64,000 bases of DNA from Paenibacillus allorhizosphaerae (GCF_910594985.1 NZ_CAJVCE010000012.1:177418-241417); one strand, 5' to 3'; positions 35,903 to 45,281 are shown, counted from the stretch's first letter. Made by a program: numbers and translations. The notes: generated from the letters alone by a model not told the origin.

Positions 35903-36431
35903 TCGGCCACACCCCCAATTGGGCCGGCGTCCGAGGAAGCATAACATATTTGCTGTTAGCGCCGTCGGTAAGCGTGATGTACACAAACTTATTATCCATC
36001 TCCGTCGCTACTTTTAAACCGCCGCCGCTCTGCTGCGCACGCGCTTCAAGCGCAGCCGGGATTTTCGCATACTGCTTCGTCTCCATCGCCTGAGCGACTT
36101 CGAATAAAGCCGAAGACCACCACGCATCCAACTTAGGAGAATCGGCGTTTACGACTTTCAGATTAAGCTCTTTTTTGCCAAGCGCCGTTCCGCCGTCTTT
36201 CATGATACGATCATACACTTCCCGGAGACTCGTTCCGGGCGCCAGCTTCAGCTCCATCGACGCTTCCGTTCCACCGAGATTCATGGAAACCAGCTCCACA
36301 CCGGGAATGGAAGAAACGACTTTATTTAAAGGATTTTCCATCGCATAACTTTGATATCCGAAATATCCGCCAAAGAGTACAGCGGCTGAAATTACAACAC
36401 TCGTCAAGACAGGCAAGAGACGTATTTTCAT
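35895..36431 (-). CDS. Hypothetical membrane-anchored protein
   Basis: A 178-residue protein with one N-terminal membrane segment (VLTSVVISAAVLFGGYFGY) and an extracytoplasmic alpha/beta domain (for example GGTEASMELKLAPGTSLREV). No family was recognised. AAAGGGGG precedes its ATG. Its stop overlaps the start of the FtsH-like protease, so the two are translated together; it may be an adaptor or regulator of that protease, but this is inference from position only. Confidence 0.75.
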   Translation of the reverse strand: MKIRLLPVLTSVVISAAVLFGGYFGYQSYAMENPLNKVVSSIPGVELVSMNLGGTEASMELKLAPGTSLREVYDRIMKDGGTALGKKELNLKVVNADSPKLDAWWSSALFEVAQAMETKQYAKIPAALEARAQQSGGGLKVATEMDNKFVYITLTDGANSKYVMLPRTPAQLGVWPNE

Positions 36432-36620
36432 TCAATAACGTCCCCCTTTCTATGAATATATCATATTTTGTATACCATGAGTATATCACATGATATATAT
36501 CAAAGCGAATGCAATGAGTGGCAACCTATCCAATCCACAATAAGGCCAAACGAATATCTCCGGGCTGACCTAACAATAAAATAAAAGCTTCTGAATCAAC
36601 GACTTTTGATCATAATATAT

Positions 36621-36661
36621 AAAAAAAGCCGCGAATACGCATCTATTGCGCACTCGCAGCC
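36621..36661 (-). terminator. Rho-independent terminator after the ypmB-like gene
   Basis: On the minus strand a GC-rich imperfect stem (GGCTGCGAGTGCGC with GCGTATTCGCGGC) is followed by seven T, starting seven bases after the stop. Confidence 0.8.
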
Positions 36662-36667
36662 TTATCA

Positions 36668-37171
36668 TTATCGGATGGACAATCTCCACGTATCCATTAA
36701 CTGCCCGTCCTTAAACGTATAATAATCATAAAAATATTGGTCTTTCTTTTCTTCACCGGGAGGCAGCTTATAAAAGATTTCCCATACCGGTGCGTTGTTC
36801 ATGATGCCCGGCAATGCCCTCACGATTGTGGCATCGGCATGCCGTTCCATTGTTGCAAGCTCGGCCTGCTGCGCCGTAATGCCCCCCGCAGCCATTTCCG
36901 AACGAATTTCATCTTCCGCCACCCATACGACCACCGGCTGTCCGATTTTATCTTCGCCTTGAATGACCGTGTACGGCTTTTGGCCCACAAAGCGATCGAC
37001 CTTGACCGCCTTTGTCAAAATCGTCTTTTCGTAGGCCGACAACACCGCGGCCCGCTCCCTATTCCATTCTTCCTTCATAACCGAGTTGAAGAACCAGCTT
37101 GACAAAGCAACAGCAACGATCACGATTGCCGAGAGCAGCAATATCACTTTCCACTTGGTCTGCATCACCAT
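36668..37171 (-). CDS. ypmB: YpmB-like protein (DUF5590)
   Basis: A 167-residue protein with one N-terminal membrane span (VILLLSAIVIVAVALSSWFF) and an extracytoplasmic domain of about 130 residues resembling the PepSY-like fold of YpmB. Conserved-looking stretches are VDRFVGQKPYTVIQG and PVWEIFYKLPPGE. Function is unknown in the family. It starts six bases after the deaminase stop, so they form an operon ending at the terminator. In B. subtilis ypmB lies between dinG and aspB, which matches this neighbourhood. Confidence 0.75.
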   Translation of the reverse strand: MVMQTKWKVILLLSAIVIVAVALSSWFFNSVMKEEWNRERAAVLSAYEKTILTKAVKVDRFVGQKPYTVIQGEDKIGQPVVVWVAEDEIRSEMAAGGITAQQAELATMERHADATIVRALPGIMNNAPVWEIFYKLPPGEEKKDQYFYDYYTFKDGQLMDTWRLSIR

Positions 37172-37177
37172 GCCGCA

Positions 37178-38476
37178 TTACTCCGCGGTTAATCGTTCAA
37201 AGCATTGCTGAGCTTCATATTTTACCTTTTCTTCGTCCAGCGTCAAGCACTCGCCGTTTCGGACAATAAAACGACCATCGACGCATACGTCCGTCACATC
37301 CCGCGAAGAAGCCGAATAAACGACATGAGAAATCATATTGGTCCGCGGGTAAAAATGCGGTTGATCCATATCCATTGCGATGAAGTCGGCCTTCATGCCT
37401 TCTTTCAACGCCCCTACGTCATTGAGCCAAATTGATCTCGCCCCGTCGAGCGTCCCCATTTTTAAGGCATCCCAAGCGGCAACCGCTACCGGATCGCCGG
37501 ATACGCCTTTGTGGATCAAAGCGGCCAGCCTGATCTCTTCCAGCATATCGAGGTTGTTGTTGCTGGCGGCGCCATCGGTTCCAAGCGATACGAGCACGCC
37601 GGCCTTTTGGAGCTCAGGCACGCGCGCAACGCCGCTTGCCAGCTTCAAGTTGCTGCCCGGATTATGCGACACGCGGACATCATATTTAGCGAGCAGTTCG
37701 ATTTCCTCGTCCGTCAAATGTACCGCATGAGCGACTAACGTGGGACGTGTGAATACGCCGAGCTTTTCCAGATGCGCTACCGGTCTCAAGCCGTATTGGT
37801 CTACGTTATCCTGCACTTCTCTTGCCGTTTCAGACATATGGGTATGCATCGGCAAATTGAGATCATGCGCTGCCTGGACGATTCTTTCGATATAATCCGG
37901 CGGGCAAGTGTACGGACCGTGCGGCGACATCATCGCCGTAATGCGGCCGTCGGCTTGTCCGTGCCAATTTTTCGCGAACTGAATCGCTTCGGCAAGCTTC
38001 GCATCCTGAACGTCACGCGGACAAAGGCCGATAACCCCGCGGGTCAAACATGCACGAATCCCGCTGACCGCCGACGCTTCCGCCACCTGATCCATATGAT
38101 CGTACATATCGACGAACGTCGTCGTCCCGCCTTTGATCATTTCCAGCAGCGACAGCATCGTCCCGATCCTTACGTCGTGGGAAGTGAACTTCCCTTCCAT
38201 CGGCCACATTTTTTCCTGCAGCCACACTTGCAGCGCCATATCGTCCCCGTAACCGCGCAGCAGCGACATCGCGGCGTGCCCGTGCGTATTGACGAAGCCC
38301 GGTAAAAATAATTTCCCTTTGCCGTCTACCTTCTCCGTATATTGCTCCAGCGGCTGCGGCAGCTGCTCACCAATATATGTAATCTTGTTGCCTTCAATCT
38401 CCATGTATCCATGAATCAAAGGCGAATCCTCATTCATCGTTATAAACGTACCGTTATAAATGATTGTTTTAGTCAT
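37178..38476 (-). CDS. mtaD: 5-methylthioadenosine / S-adenosylhomocysteine deaminase (amidohydrolase)
   Basis: A 432-residue metal-dependent amidohydrolase of the ATZ/TRZ group. The metal ligands are visible: NTHGHAAMS (HxH, about 68), MHTHMSET (about 202), VAHAVHL and LGTDGAASNNNLD with the catalytic aspartate. The sequence around GLCPRDVQDAKL and WPMEGKFTSHDV fits MtaD, which deaminates methylthioadenosine or S-adenosylhomocysteine in the methionine cycle; related guanine or chlorohydrolase activities cannot be excluded. I chose ATG 38476 (MTKTIIYNGTF) because it fits the family N-terminus; an ATG at 38515 has a ribosome site directly abutting it and is less likely. Confidence 0.87.
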   Translation of the reverse strand: MTKTIIYNGTFITMNEDSPLIHGYMEIEGNKITYIGEQLPQPLEQYTEKVDGKGKLFLPGFVNTHGHAAMSLLRGYGDDMALQVWLQEKMWPMEGKFTSHDVRIGTMLSLLEMIKGGTTTFVDMYDHMDQVAEASAVSGIRACLTRGVIGLCPRDVQDAKLAEAIQFAKNWHGQADGRITAMMSPHGPYTCPPDYIERIVQAAHDLNLPMHTHMSETAREVQDNVDQYGLRPVAHLEKLGVFTRPTLVAHAVHLTDEEIELLAKYDVRVSHNPGSNLKLASGVARVPELQKAGVLVSLGTDGAASNNNLDMLEEIRLAALIHKGVSGDPVAVAAWDALKMGTLDGARSIWLNDVGALKEGMKADFIAMDMDQPHFYPRTNMISHVVYSASSRDVTDVCVDGRFIVRNGECLTLDEEKVKYEAQQCFERLTAE

Positions 38477-38672
38477 TTTCGCTACACGTCCTTTACTTTC
38501 CGATTGCGACTCCATCCTCCAATGTACCCCTTTAAGCTCGTAAAATCAAGCATGTACTGTTATAAATTAGTATGGCTTCTTATAAGAAATTGTTCATGAA
38601 CATCCTTTAAACGGGTGAAACTATGATTGCATTCCCATGATGTAGTATGTTATTTTTATTTTTGTGTGAAAT

Positions 38673-38701
38673 CTTACAAATTTTCTACATAAATCTTACA
38701 A
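38673..38701 (+). promoter_or_regulatory. Probable PhoP-binding array upstream of phosphate transport genes
   Basis: Three hexamers, CTTACA, TCTACA and CTTACA, begin at 38673, 38684 and 38695, an exact 11-base period. Each matches five of six positions of the Bacillus PhoP repeat TT(A/T/C)ACA, which is also spaced at 11 bases. The array is about 100 bases before the DUF47-pit genes, whose products handle phosphate. The match is by eye. Confidence 0.55.
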
Positions 38702-38792
38702 ATTTCACTCGTTCCATTTGCTTTCAGTGTAGGGGTCTGTGCATGTGCAACACAAAAAAATACAGAGAAGAACAATTTTAGGAGGAAAAATC

Positions 38793-39413
38793 ATGCTGTT
38801 TTCAAAAAAAGACGATACCGATTTTCTGCTTCTGTTGATCCATGCCTCGGAGAATACACTGGAAGCGGCGCAAATGTTTCGCACCGCCGTTATGGGGGAC
38901 GAGCCGCCCGCGACGTACTATCCGAAGCTGAAGGAGCTCGAGAGCAAAGGCGACAATATTACGCATCAAATATTCAAAGGCTTGAACAAAGTGTTCATTA
39001 CGCCGATCGACCGTGAAGACATTATGGAACTCGCTTCCAAGCTCGACGATGTGATCGATGGCATTGAAGCGACGATCGCCCGTTTCGATTATTTAAACAT
39101 CACCGTCTCGGACAAGTATATGAAAGAATTTTCCGCAGTGATTGTGGCGAGCTGCCAGCACATCCTTGATTCCTTCAAGCTGTTGTCCAAAAAAAAATAT
39201 TCGCAGCTTACGGAGCATACGGTACAAATTAACAGTTTAGAGAATGAGGCGGACCGTTTAATGCGCGAAGGCATTCGCGAAATATTTACGAATCCGAAAG
39301 ACCCGTACCATGATTTTAAACTGAAAGAGCTGTATGAGCGGCTGGAGCAAACGACCGATGCTTGCGAAGACGTGGCGAATATTTTGGAGAGCGTTGTACT
39401 TCGATACTCCTGA
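38793..39413 (+). CDS. DUF47 family protein (PhoU-like phosphate transport accessory)
   Basis: A 206-residue all-helical protein of the PhoU-like DUF47 family, usually encoded beside PiT transporters and thought to control them. Motifs include LIHASENTLEAAQMF, ESKGDNITHQIFKGLNKVF and TPIDREDIMELASKLDDVID, the last with the acidic helix typical of the family. The start at 38793 has AGGAGG upstream. It is co-transcribed with pit (57 bases downstream) from a region with a PhoP-box-like array. Confidence 0.9.
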   Translation: MLFSKKDDTDFLLLLIHASENTLEAAQMFRTAVMGDEPPATYYPKLKELESKGDNITHQIFKGLNKVFITPIDREDIMELASKLDDVIDGIEATIARFDYLNITVSDKYMKEFSAVIVASCQHILDSFKLLSKKKYSQLTEHTVQINSLENEADRLMREGIREIFTNPKDPYHDFKLKELYERLEQTTDACEDVANILESVVLRYS

Positions 39414-39470
39414 CGTTGTTCCTTCAAGTAAGCAAATTTTGGAACAACCAAGCTCACGTAGGAGGAATTT

Positions 39471-40472
39471 ATGTTAACTATATTGATTATCATCGTTGCA
39501 CTTGCGCTCTTGTTCGATTTTATTAACGGTTTTCACGATACGGCCAATGCGATCGCAACTTCGATATCGACAAGGGCGCTATCGCCGCGTTTCGCTGTAA
39601 TGATGGCCGCCGTGCTGAACTTTGTCGGCGCGGTCTTTTCGTCGGAGGTAGCCAAAACGGTCGGCGGCAAAGTGGCGAATCCGGCTACGATCGAGAATGG
39701 GATGCACATCGTTATTGCAGCGCTGTTGTCCGCCATTATTTGGAACCTGGTTACATGGTATTTCGGCATCCCGTCTTCCTCCTCGCACACTTTGATCGGT
39801 TCGCTCGCCGGCAGCGTCATCGCCGGTGCAGGGGTTTCCTCCGTCAACTGGTCAGGCTTTAAGGAGATTGTTCTGATTCTGGTGTTCTCGCCTATCGTTG
39901 CTTTCGGTACCGGCTTTCTTGTGATGTGGATTATCAAAAAGCTGATCCTCGCTACGGGCAATCAGTCTCGCACGAAAATGAACCGCGTTTTCCGCTACCT
40001 GCAAGTCGTTTCCGCGGCGCTGCTCTCCTTCTCCCACGGCGGCAACGATGCTCAAAAGGCGATGGGAATTATCGTATTTGCGCTCGTAGCAATGGAATAC
40101 CAAACCGATCTGGATGTGCCGCTGTGGGTCAAACTCGCGGCCGCTACGGCAATGGGACTTGGCACATCGATCGGGGGCTGGAGAATCATTAAGACGATGA
40201 GCAAGAAATTGTTGAAAATCGAACCGATCAACGGATTCGCTTCCGATCTGAACTCGTCCATCGTCATCCAAGTGTCCACGCATATGGGTATGCCTTTGTC
40301 GACAACGCATGTCATTACTTCATCGATCATCGGGACCGGTTCGGTTTTGCGGTTTTATGACGTCAAATGGGCGACGGTTACCCGGATGATCATGACTTGG
40401 ATCATTACGATTCCCATTAGCATTGCGCTCGCTTATCTCATTTACAAAGTCATCTTCGTTTTCTCATCGTAA
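39471..40472 (+). CDS. pit: PiT family inorganic phosphate transporter
   Basis: A 333-residue membrane protein with about ten spans that takes up phosphate (often as a metal-phosphate complex) with protons. The two family signature repeats are present: GFHDTANAIATSI near residue 21 and SHGGNDAQKAMG near 184. PLSTTHVITSSIIGTGSV lies near 275. AGGAGG precedes the ATG. It ends just before a strong bidirectional terminator. Confidence 0.95.
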   Translation: MLTILIIIVALALLFDFINGFHDTANAIATSISTRALSPRFAVMMAAVLNFVGAVFSSEVAKTVGGKVANPATIENGMHIVIAALLSAIIWNLVTWYFGIPSSSSHTLIGSLAGSVIAGAGVSSVNWSGFKEIVLILVFSPIVAFGTGFLVMWIIKKLILATGNQSRTKMNRVFRYLQVVSAALLSFSHGGNDAQKAMGIIVFALVAMEYQTDLDVPLWVKLAAATAMGLGTSIGGWRIIKTMSKKLLKIEPINGFASDLNSSIVIQVSTHMGMPLSTTHVITSSIIGTGSVLRFYDVKWATVTRMIMTWIITIPISIALAYLIYKVIFVFSS

Positions 40473-40482
40473 TAACGAAAAA

Positions 40483-40528
40483 GACAAGCCTGCAGCGAAT
40501 TGGCTCGCGATCAGGCTTGTCTTTTTTT
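40483..40528. terminator. Bidirectional terminator between pit and rex
   Basis: GACAAGCCTG (40483-40492) pairs with CAGGCTTGTC (40512-40521), flanked by A and T runs on both sides, so it can end both pit (plus) and rex (minus). Confidence 0.9.
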
Positions 40529-40531
40529 TAT

Positions 40532-41155
40532 CTAATCCAAGTAATATGCCAAACTTTGAAGCTCGGTCGTAAAATCGGCGTGATGCACCCGAATCTCGTT
40601 CGGCACTTTTATAATAATCGGCGCAAAATTCAATATCGCTTCGACTCCGGATTCCACGAATTGGTTCGCCACGGATTGCGCTTCCGCCGCAGGAACGGTA
40701 ATGATGCCGATGCGCACGTTCAATTCTTTGATCGTCGGGCACAGCTCCTGCATCGGTTTGACCTTTAAATTGTTGATCGATTCCCCGACTTTGTTCGAAA
40801 GCGCATCGAACACGGCTACGATCTTCATATTGTCCTTTAAATAAGCGTTATAATTGCATAAAGCGCGGCCCAGATTGCCGGCCCCGACTAATGCGACGGG
40901 GATCACTTTATCCAGTTTTAAAATTTGCCTTATTTTTTCAATCAAATAATCGACGTCGTACCCGATCCCTTTTTTCCCGAACTCCCCGAAATAAGCCAAA
41001 TCTTTACGAATTTGCGCAGGATTCAGGTCCAATTTTTGCCCCAAATCCTGCGAGGATACGGTTTGTACGTTTTTTTTATGCAATTCATTTAAAAACCGTA
41101 AATATACGGGCAGCCGGCGAACGACCGCTTCGGAAATTTTCATCGTTTTCGTCAT
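40532..41155 (-). CDS. rex: Rex, redox-sensing transcriptional repressor
   Basis: A 207-residue repressor that leaves DNA when the NADH/NAD+ ratio rises, controlling fermentation and respiration genes. The N-terminal winged helix reads ISEAVVRRLPVYLRFLNEL with SSQDLGQKLDLNPAQIRKDL, then FGKKGIGYDV. The Rossmann domain has VALVGAGNLGRAL for NAD(H), and the C-terminus ends in the swapped helix HADFTTELQSLAYYLD. ATG 41155 overlaps the dinG stop (ATGA), so it is translated with dinG. Length and motifs are normal. Confidence 0.95.
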   Translation of the reverse strand: MTKTMKISEAVVRRLPVYLRFLNELHKKNVQTVSSQDLGQKLDLNPAQIRKDLAYFGEFGKKGIGYDVDYLIEKIRQILKLDKVIPVALVGAGNLGRALCNYNAYLKDNMKIVAVFDALSNKVGESINNLKVKPMQELCPTIKELNVRIGIITVPAAEAQSVANQFVESGVEAILNFAPIIIKVPNEIRVHHADFTTELQSLAYYLD

Positions 41156-44013
41156 GCTTCGTTCACATCCATCCACTGCTTTATTCTTGGCACCAACTGA
41201 TTCGAGGGCATATGTTCGATTTTCGGACCCGGCAGCGAGTATAAAAAGTATTTGCCGTACGTTGTATCAATGACCCGGGTGTCGTAAATAATGACGATCC
41301 CTTTATCGGAAGCGGTGCGCACAAGACGGCCGAATCCTTGTTTAAAGCGAATCACCGCCTGCGGTACCGACAATTTCATAAAAGCGTTCTGGTTCAGCTT
41401 CTTGAGCTTTTCCGTCTTGGCCTCGACCAGCGGATGATTGGGCGGCTGAAAGGGCAAGCGTACGATCGCCAGACACGTTAGCGCATCACCGGGAATGTCG
41501 ACACCCTCCCAAAAGCTACTTGTCCCGAGCAGTACGCAAGCCGGGCTGTTCTGAAACAGCCGCGTCAGCTTACTCCGGTTGCTGCTGTCCACACCCTGGC
41601 CGAGCACGTTGATGCCAAACGGAGCAAGCATATTTTTCAATGCGGTATGCGTGTTTTTCAGCATCCGATTTGAGGTGAACAGCACCAGCATGCGGCCTTT
41701 CGTTTCCAGCGCCACCTCAGCAAGCGATGGTATCAGTTTGTCCAGGAACTCTTTTTCGCCGCTGCTTCCGCCGCGAAGCGTAGGAAAGTCGCGCGGGATG
41801 GCGACTAGCGCCTGCTGACGGTAATTGAATGGCGACGGCAGGAGCACCGTCTTCAGCTTGCCGCCGTCGGCATCCTCCCGCCTCAGCCCTAATTGATCGC
41901 AGGTGTAATCGAACGATTTGCCTACGGACAACGTGGCGGAGGTCATCACTACGCTATCTTTGGCATCGAAGAAATGCTGCCGAAGCAACGCGCTCACATC
42001 AATCGGAACGCATGTAAGAAGCAAGGACCGGTTCTTGTTATAGCTGCCCGCTTCCAGCCAGTGTACATAATTGTCGTCAGGCATTGTGATGAAGAAATGC
42101 AATGCGTCGCGATGGCGCTGCAGCTGCTTCACGGTTCCACCCAAGTCGGTGACGAGGCTTTGAATGTTATATTCCTCTTGATGATCTTTCATCTCGCTGA
42201 GCATTTTATCGAGCCGCTTCAATGCCTCGTTGAATCCCGAATGCATGTTCTCTTCGATCAACGCCAGTTTATCCCAACCCGCAGGGAGCGAATCTTTCAT
42301 TACGCGGTATACGTACGAACTGCCTTCGGTTTGCGACGGATCGCTGCGGGAGGCGACAAGCTGGTAAAACAGCTCCGTAATTTGATCCCATTCTTCTTTC
42401 AGCGAAATCAAATGATCGATGACTTGATCGATCACCGCGCACCATGCTTTCGGCCGTTCTTCCTCGAATATATGAATACGCGAACGAAGGGTCGAAAGCT
42501 GTCCGGAACGCGCATCTTTATACAACCAAAACAGCGTATTCATTAAGCTGTGATAATGCAGCTCAATGCCCAAATGCTTGCCTGCCACTTCTTCAAAATG
42601 ATGCGCTTCGTCAATCACCAGATGCTTATACCCGGGCAGCAGCCGGTTTTCCGCGATCATGTCGGTGAACAGCAAGGAATGATTCGTTATGATCACATCC
42701 GCTGTATTTGCATCGTTTTTCGCGCGGTGATAAAAACATTTTTTAAACCATGGACAGTTGCGGTTCAAGCATGATTCCGAATCGCTCTGAACGGTATGCC
42801 AAAACTGCCTGCCTTTGCCGGCAAAATGCAGTTCTTCTTCGTCGCCGCGCTCTGTATCTCCAAGCCAAACGAGCATTTGTCCGGCGGTAATCCGATCGTC
42901 ACGGCCGTTCTCAAAGTCAAGCATGTTGATTTTGTGCTCGAATTTGCGGAGGCACAAGTAGTGACTTCGGCCTTTCAATACCGCGGCTTTGAACCCGACA
43001 GGAAACAAATGCTGGAGCAAGGGCACATCCCGTTCGCGAAGCTGCTCCTGCAAATTGATCGTATGTGTGCTGACGACCACTTTTTTATCTTGCTTCAATC
43101 CGTAAAAGAGCGCGGGGATTAAATATCCAAGCGACTTGCCCGTACCTGTACCGGCTTCGATCATCAAGTGCTTCCCCTGTTCGAATGCGGATTCAACTTC
43201 TTTCAGCATTTGAACTTGGGATTCCCGGTCTTCATAAGCTTCAAACCGCTGCTGAAGCACCTGCTTCAAATGGTTGTAAAAATCGCCGAACTCCCCCGGC
43301 ATCGCTTGAATATCCACTTCGCTGCGAACCGCTTCTTCCTCTCCCCAGTCGCCGACACGAAGCGCAAACTGACGAAAGTAGGATTCTGATTCCGAATCTT
43401 GATGCGGCAGCGACTCTTTAAATTGTATCATTTCATGCAGAAACCAAGCAAAATCGTTAGCGGCGGAATCGTCGAACACCATCTCGAGCCGTTGAAGCGT
43501 TAATAACGGAAGCTTTTGCAGCCGCTCTACGCATTGGAGCCAAATGAGCGCCGTCACTTCGGCGTCACTGTCCGCTTGGTGCGGTCGCTCGTGCTCAATG
43601 CCGAATTCGTGGCACACGGCGCTCAGCTGCAAGCTCGATAAGCCTGGGAACAATACGCGCAGCGCGTCCATCGTATCAAGCACCCGGCCGTCGAAGGAAA
43701 AATATCCGCTCTCGTCAAGTCCGCGCTGTAAAAATGCGAGGTCGAACCCAACGTTATGCCCGACCAGTACGGATTCCTGCAGGAAAGGGACCATCTCCGC
43801 AATGACCGAATCGATCGAGGGCGCATCTTTCACCATCTCGTCGTTAATTCCCGTTAACGTTGTAATTGAAGAAGGTATACTCATACCCGGATTGACGAGA
43901 GAAGTATACCTGTCCGTAATCTCATGATCGTTTATGATAAAGAGCCCGACTTGGATAACTCGATCCGTCGCCGTGCTCCCTGTCGTTTCAAAATCCAACA
44001 CAGCAAATTTCAT
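41152..44013 (-). CDS. dinG: DinG family ATP-dependent helicase with N-terminal 3'-5' exonuclease domain
   Basis: A 953-residue protein in the Firmicute DinG layout. Residues 1-165 are a DEDDh exonuclease: FAVLDFETTGS (DE), GHNVGFDLAFL (D) and HQADSDAEVT (HxxxxD). The helicase has Walker A AGTGTGKS (Lys293) and DEAHH at 468-472. Four cysteines, Cys354, Cys415, Cys420 and Cys426, have the x4 and x5 spacing of the iron-sulfur cluster of E. coli DinG and XPD. The C-terminal helicase motifs include SSFWEGVDIPGD and QGFGRLVR. It acts in DNA repair or R-loop removal. It overlaps rex downstream. Normal length. Confidence 0.93.
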   Translation of the reverse strand: MKFAVLDFETTGSTATDRVIQVGLFIINDHEITDRYTSLVNPGMSIPSSITTLTGINDEMVKDAPSIDSVIAEMVPFLQESVLVGHNVGFDLAFLQRGLDESGYFSFDGRVLDTMDALRVLFPGLSSLQLSAVCHEFGIEHERPHQADSDAEVTALIWLQCVERLQKLPLLTLQRLEMVFDDSAANDFAWFLHEMIQFKESLPHQDSESESYFRQFALRVGDWGEEEAVRSEVDIQAMPGEFGDFYNHLKQVLQQRFEAYEDRESQVQMLKEVESAFEQGKHLMIEAGTGTGKSLGYLIPALFYGLKQDKKVVVSTHTINLQEQLRERDVPLLQHLFPVGFKAAVLKGRSHYLCLRKFEHKINMLDFENGRDDRITAGQMLVWLGDTERGDEEELHFAGKGRQFWHTVQSDSESCLNRNCPWFKKCFYHRAKNDANTADVIITNHSLLFTDMIAENRLLPGYKHLVIDEAHHFEEVAGKHLGIELHYHSLMNTLFWLYKDARSGQLSTLRSRIHIFEEERPKAWCAVIDQVIDHLISLKEEWDQITELFYQLVASRSDPSQTEGSSYVYRVMKDSLPAGWDKLALIEENMHSGFNEALKRLDKMLSEMKDHQEEYNIQSLVTDLGGTVKQLQRHRDALHFFITMPDDNYVHWLEAGSYNKNRSLLLTCVPIDVSALLRQHFFDAKDSVVMTSATLSVGKSFDYTCDQLGLRREDADGGKLKTVLLPSPFNYRQQALVAIPRDFPTLRGGSSGEKEFLDKLIPSLAEVALETKGRMLVLFTSNRMLKNTHTALKNMLAPFGINVLGQGVDSSNRSKLTRLFQNSPACVLLGTSSFWEGVDIPGDALTCLAIVRLPFQPPNHPLVEAKTEKLKKLNQNAFMKLSVPQAVIRFKQGFGRLVRTASDKGIVIIYDTRVIDTTYGKYFLYSLPGPKIEHMPSNQLVPRIKQWMDVNEA

Positions 44014-44103
44014 TGGTGCCAGTCAATCCCTTCATTTCCCGCATTCCTCATAAGCATACCAATTGTAACGGGAAAAGGGAATAGCAAACTTAACCTGCAC
44101 GCC

Positions 44104-44751
44104 TTACTTTAAACCGCGGGATATCGTATGGGAAAACTGCAGGCTGCCTTTTTTCTCGGAACAAAGTCCCAGGTCAATTAATGGCTGAACGCTGACAGGA
44201 TCGGTCCGGTATGCCAGATTGAAAAACTCGAACGCTTTTTCCATATTGCGCTGCTGCGCCTGAATGCAGCCCATGGCGTTGTAAGAAATGGCTCTCAGCT
44301 GCAAGTTATCGGTCAATTGGGACAAAAAGTGAAAGTGCGAATAGCTTTCCTCGGCTTCGCCCTTGCGTAGATAAGACATGGCGAGGTATATGCGGGCCAA
44401 GCTGAAATCCGGCTGCTTGTCTACGAGCGGCGCAAACGCATCAATCGCTTCATTAAACATGTGTAGCTTATAATAACCTTGGCCGCGGATAAACTGATCG
44501 TTTCGTTTTCCGGAAAATTCGGGATCGAACGGATCCGCCGCCAAGTTTAACAAGGAATCGCCCGTTTGACGCGCTACTTTGGCCCATTTTTCCTCAAACA
44601 GCAGCCATTCTTCAATGCAAGTATCGCTCATCGCCTTTAACGTACGCAGCTTTTCCTGCAATTCTTTCCGTTTTGTACCGGTCGCGGACGGGAGCTCGGA
44701 CGCCACTTCGTCAAGCATTTCGTTCATGGAAGCAAAAAGATGATTAAACAT
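44104..44751 (-). CDS. Tetratricopeptide repeat protein
   Basis: A 215-residue soluble helical protein. The first 60 residues form a charged coiled helix (TGTKRKELQEKLRTLKAMSD), then at least three TPR units follow: QGYYKLHMFNEAIDAFAPLV, ARIYLAMSYLRKGEAEESYS and SYNAMGCIQAQQRNMEKAFE. TPR proteins bind other proteins; no partner is evident. It lies between dinG and panD; the 122-base gap to panD shows no strong terminator. Confidence 0.8.
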   Translation of the reverse strand: MFNHLFASMNEMLDEVASELPSATGTKRKELQEKLRTLKAMSDTCIEEWLLFEEKWAKVARQTGDSLLNLAADPFDPEFSGKRNDQFIRGQGYYKLHMFNEAIDAFAPLVDKQPDFSLARIYLAMSYLRKGEAEESYSHFHFLSQLTDNLQLRAISYNAMGCIQAQQRNMEKAFEFFNLAYRTDPVSVQPLIDLGLCSEKKGSLQFSHTISRGLK

Positions 44752-44873
44752 ATGCCGTATCCCACCTTGAGCTTCTTTTTTGCAACCGAGTCACTGCGAA
44801 TGTGCAGCGGCGGATGTGTTGAACGTTGCAATGGTATCTACATTGTGCGCCCGGCCGTCCGGTTTCATTCTCT

Positions 44874-45257
44874 TTACAGCACGGTGGAATGAATTTCTTC
44901 CTTCAGTACGCTGACTACTTTGTTATTGTCGCCCATAATGGCGACTTGCGGCTTGTGGGTGCGCGCCTCTTCGTCCGTCATAACAGCATAGGATATGATA
45001 ATGACGCTATCGCCGGGATGGACGAGTCTGGCTGCCGCTCCGTTCAGGCATATGACGCCTGAGCCGCGGGGACCCGGAATAATGTACGTTTCAAAACGCG
45101 CGCCGTTATTGTTATTAACGATTTGCACCTTTTCATTGGGCAGCATATCGACAAGCTCCAACAAATCCTGGTCGATCGTAATGCTGCCCACATAGTTCAA
45201 ATTCGCTTCAGTTACGGTAGCGCGGTGAATTTTGGACTTCATCATGGTGCGAAACAC
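44874..45257 (-). CDS. panD: PanD, aspartate 1-decarboxylase
   Basis: Makes beta-alanine from aspartate for pantothenate and CoA. The proenzyme cleaves itself between Gly24 and Ser25 ([10 protein letters not shown]) to form the pyruvoyl group. [16 protein letters not shown] and [19 protein letters not shown] are diagnostic. I place the start at GTG 45257 because GGAGG lies upstream and it gives [14 protein letters not shown] and 127 residues, matching the B. subtilis protein. Last gene of panB-panC-panD, 24 bases after panC. Confidence 0.95.
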   Translation of the reverse strand: MFRTMMKSKIHRATVTEANLNYVGSITIDQDLLELVDMLPNEKVQIVNNNNGARFETYIIPGPRGSGVICLNGAAARLVHPGDSVIIISYAVMTDEEARTHKPQVAIMGDNNKVVSVLKEEIHSTVL

Positions 45258-45281
45258 GGCTTCTCGCCTCCTACATTTCAT

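Noticed and set aside
36470..36505. ATATCACATGATAT palindrome upstream of the membrane-anchored protein
   Set aside because: The arms are simple AT-rich sequence in an AT-rich promoter region, so the symmetry is weak evidence for an operator.
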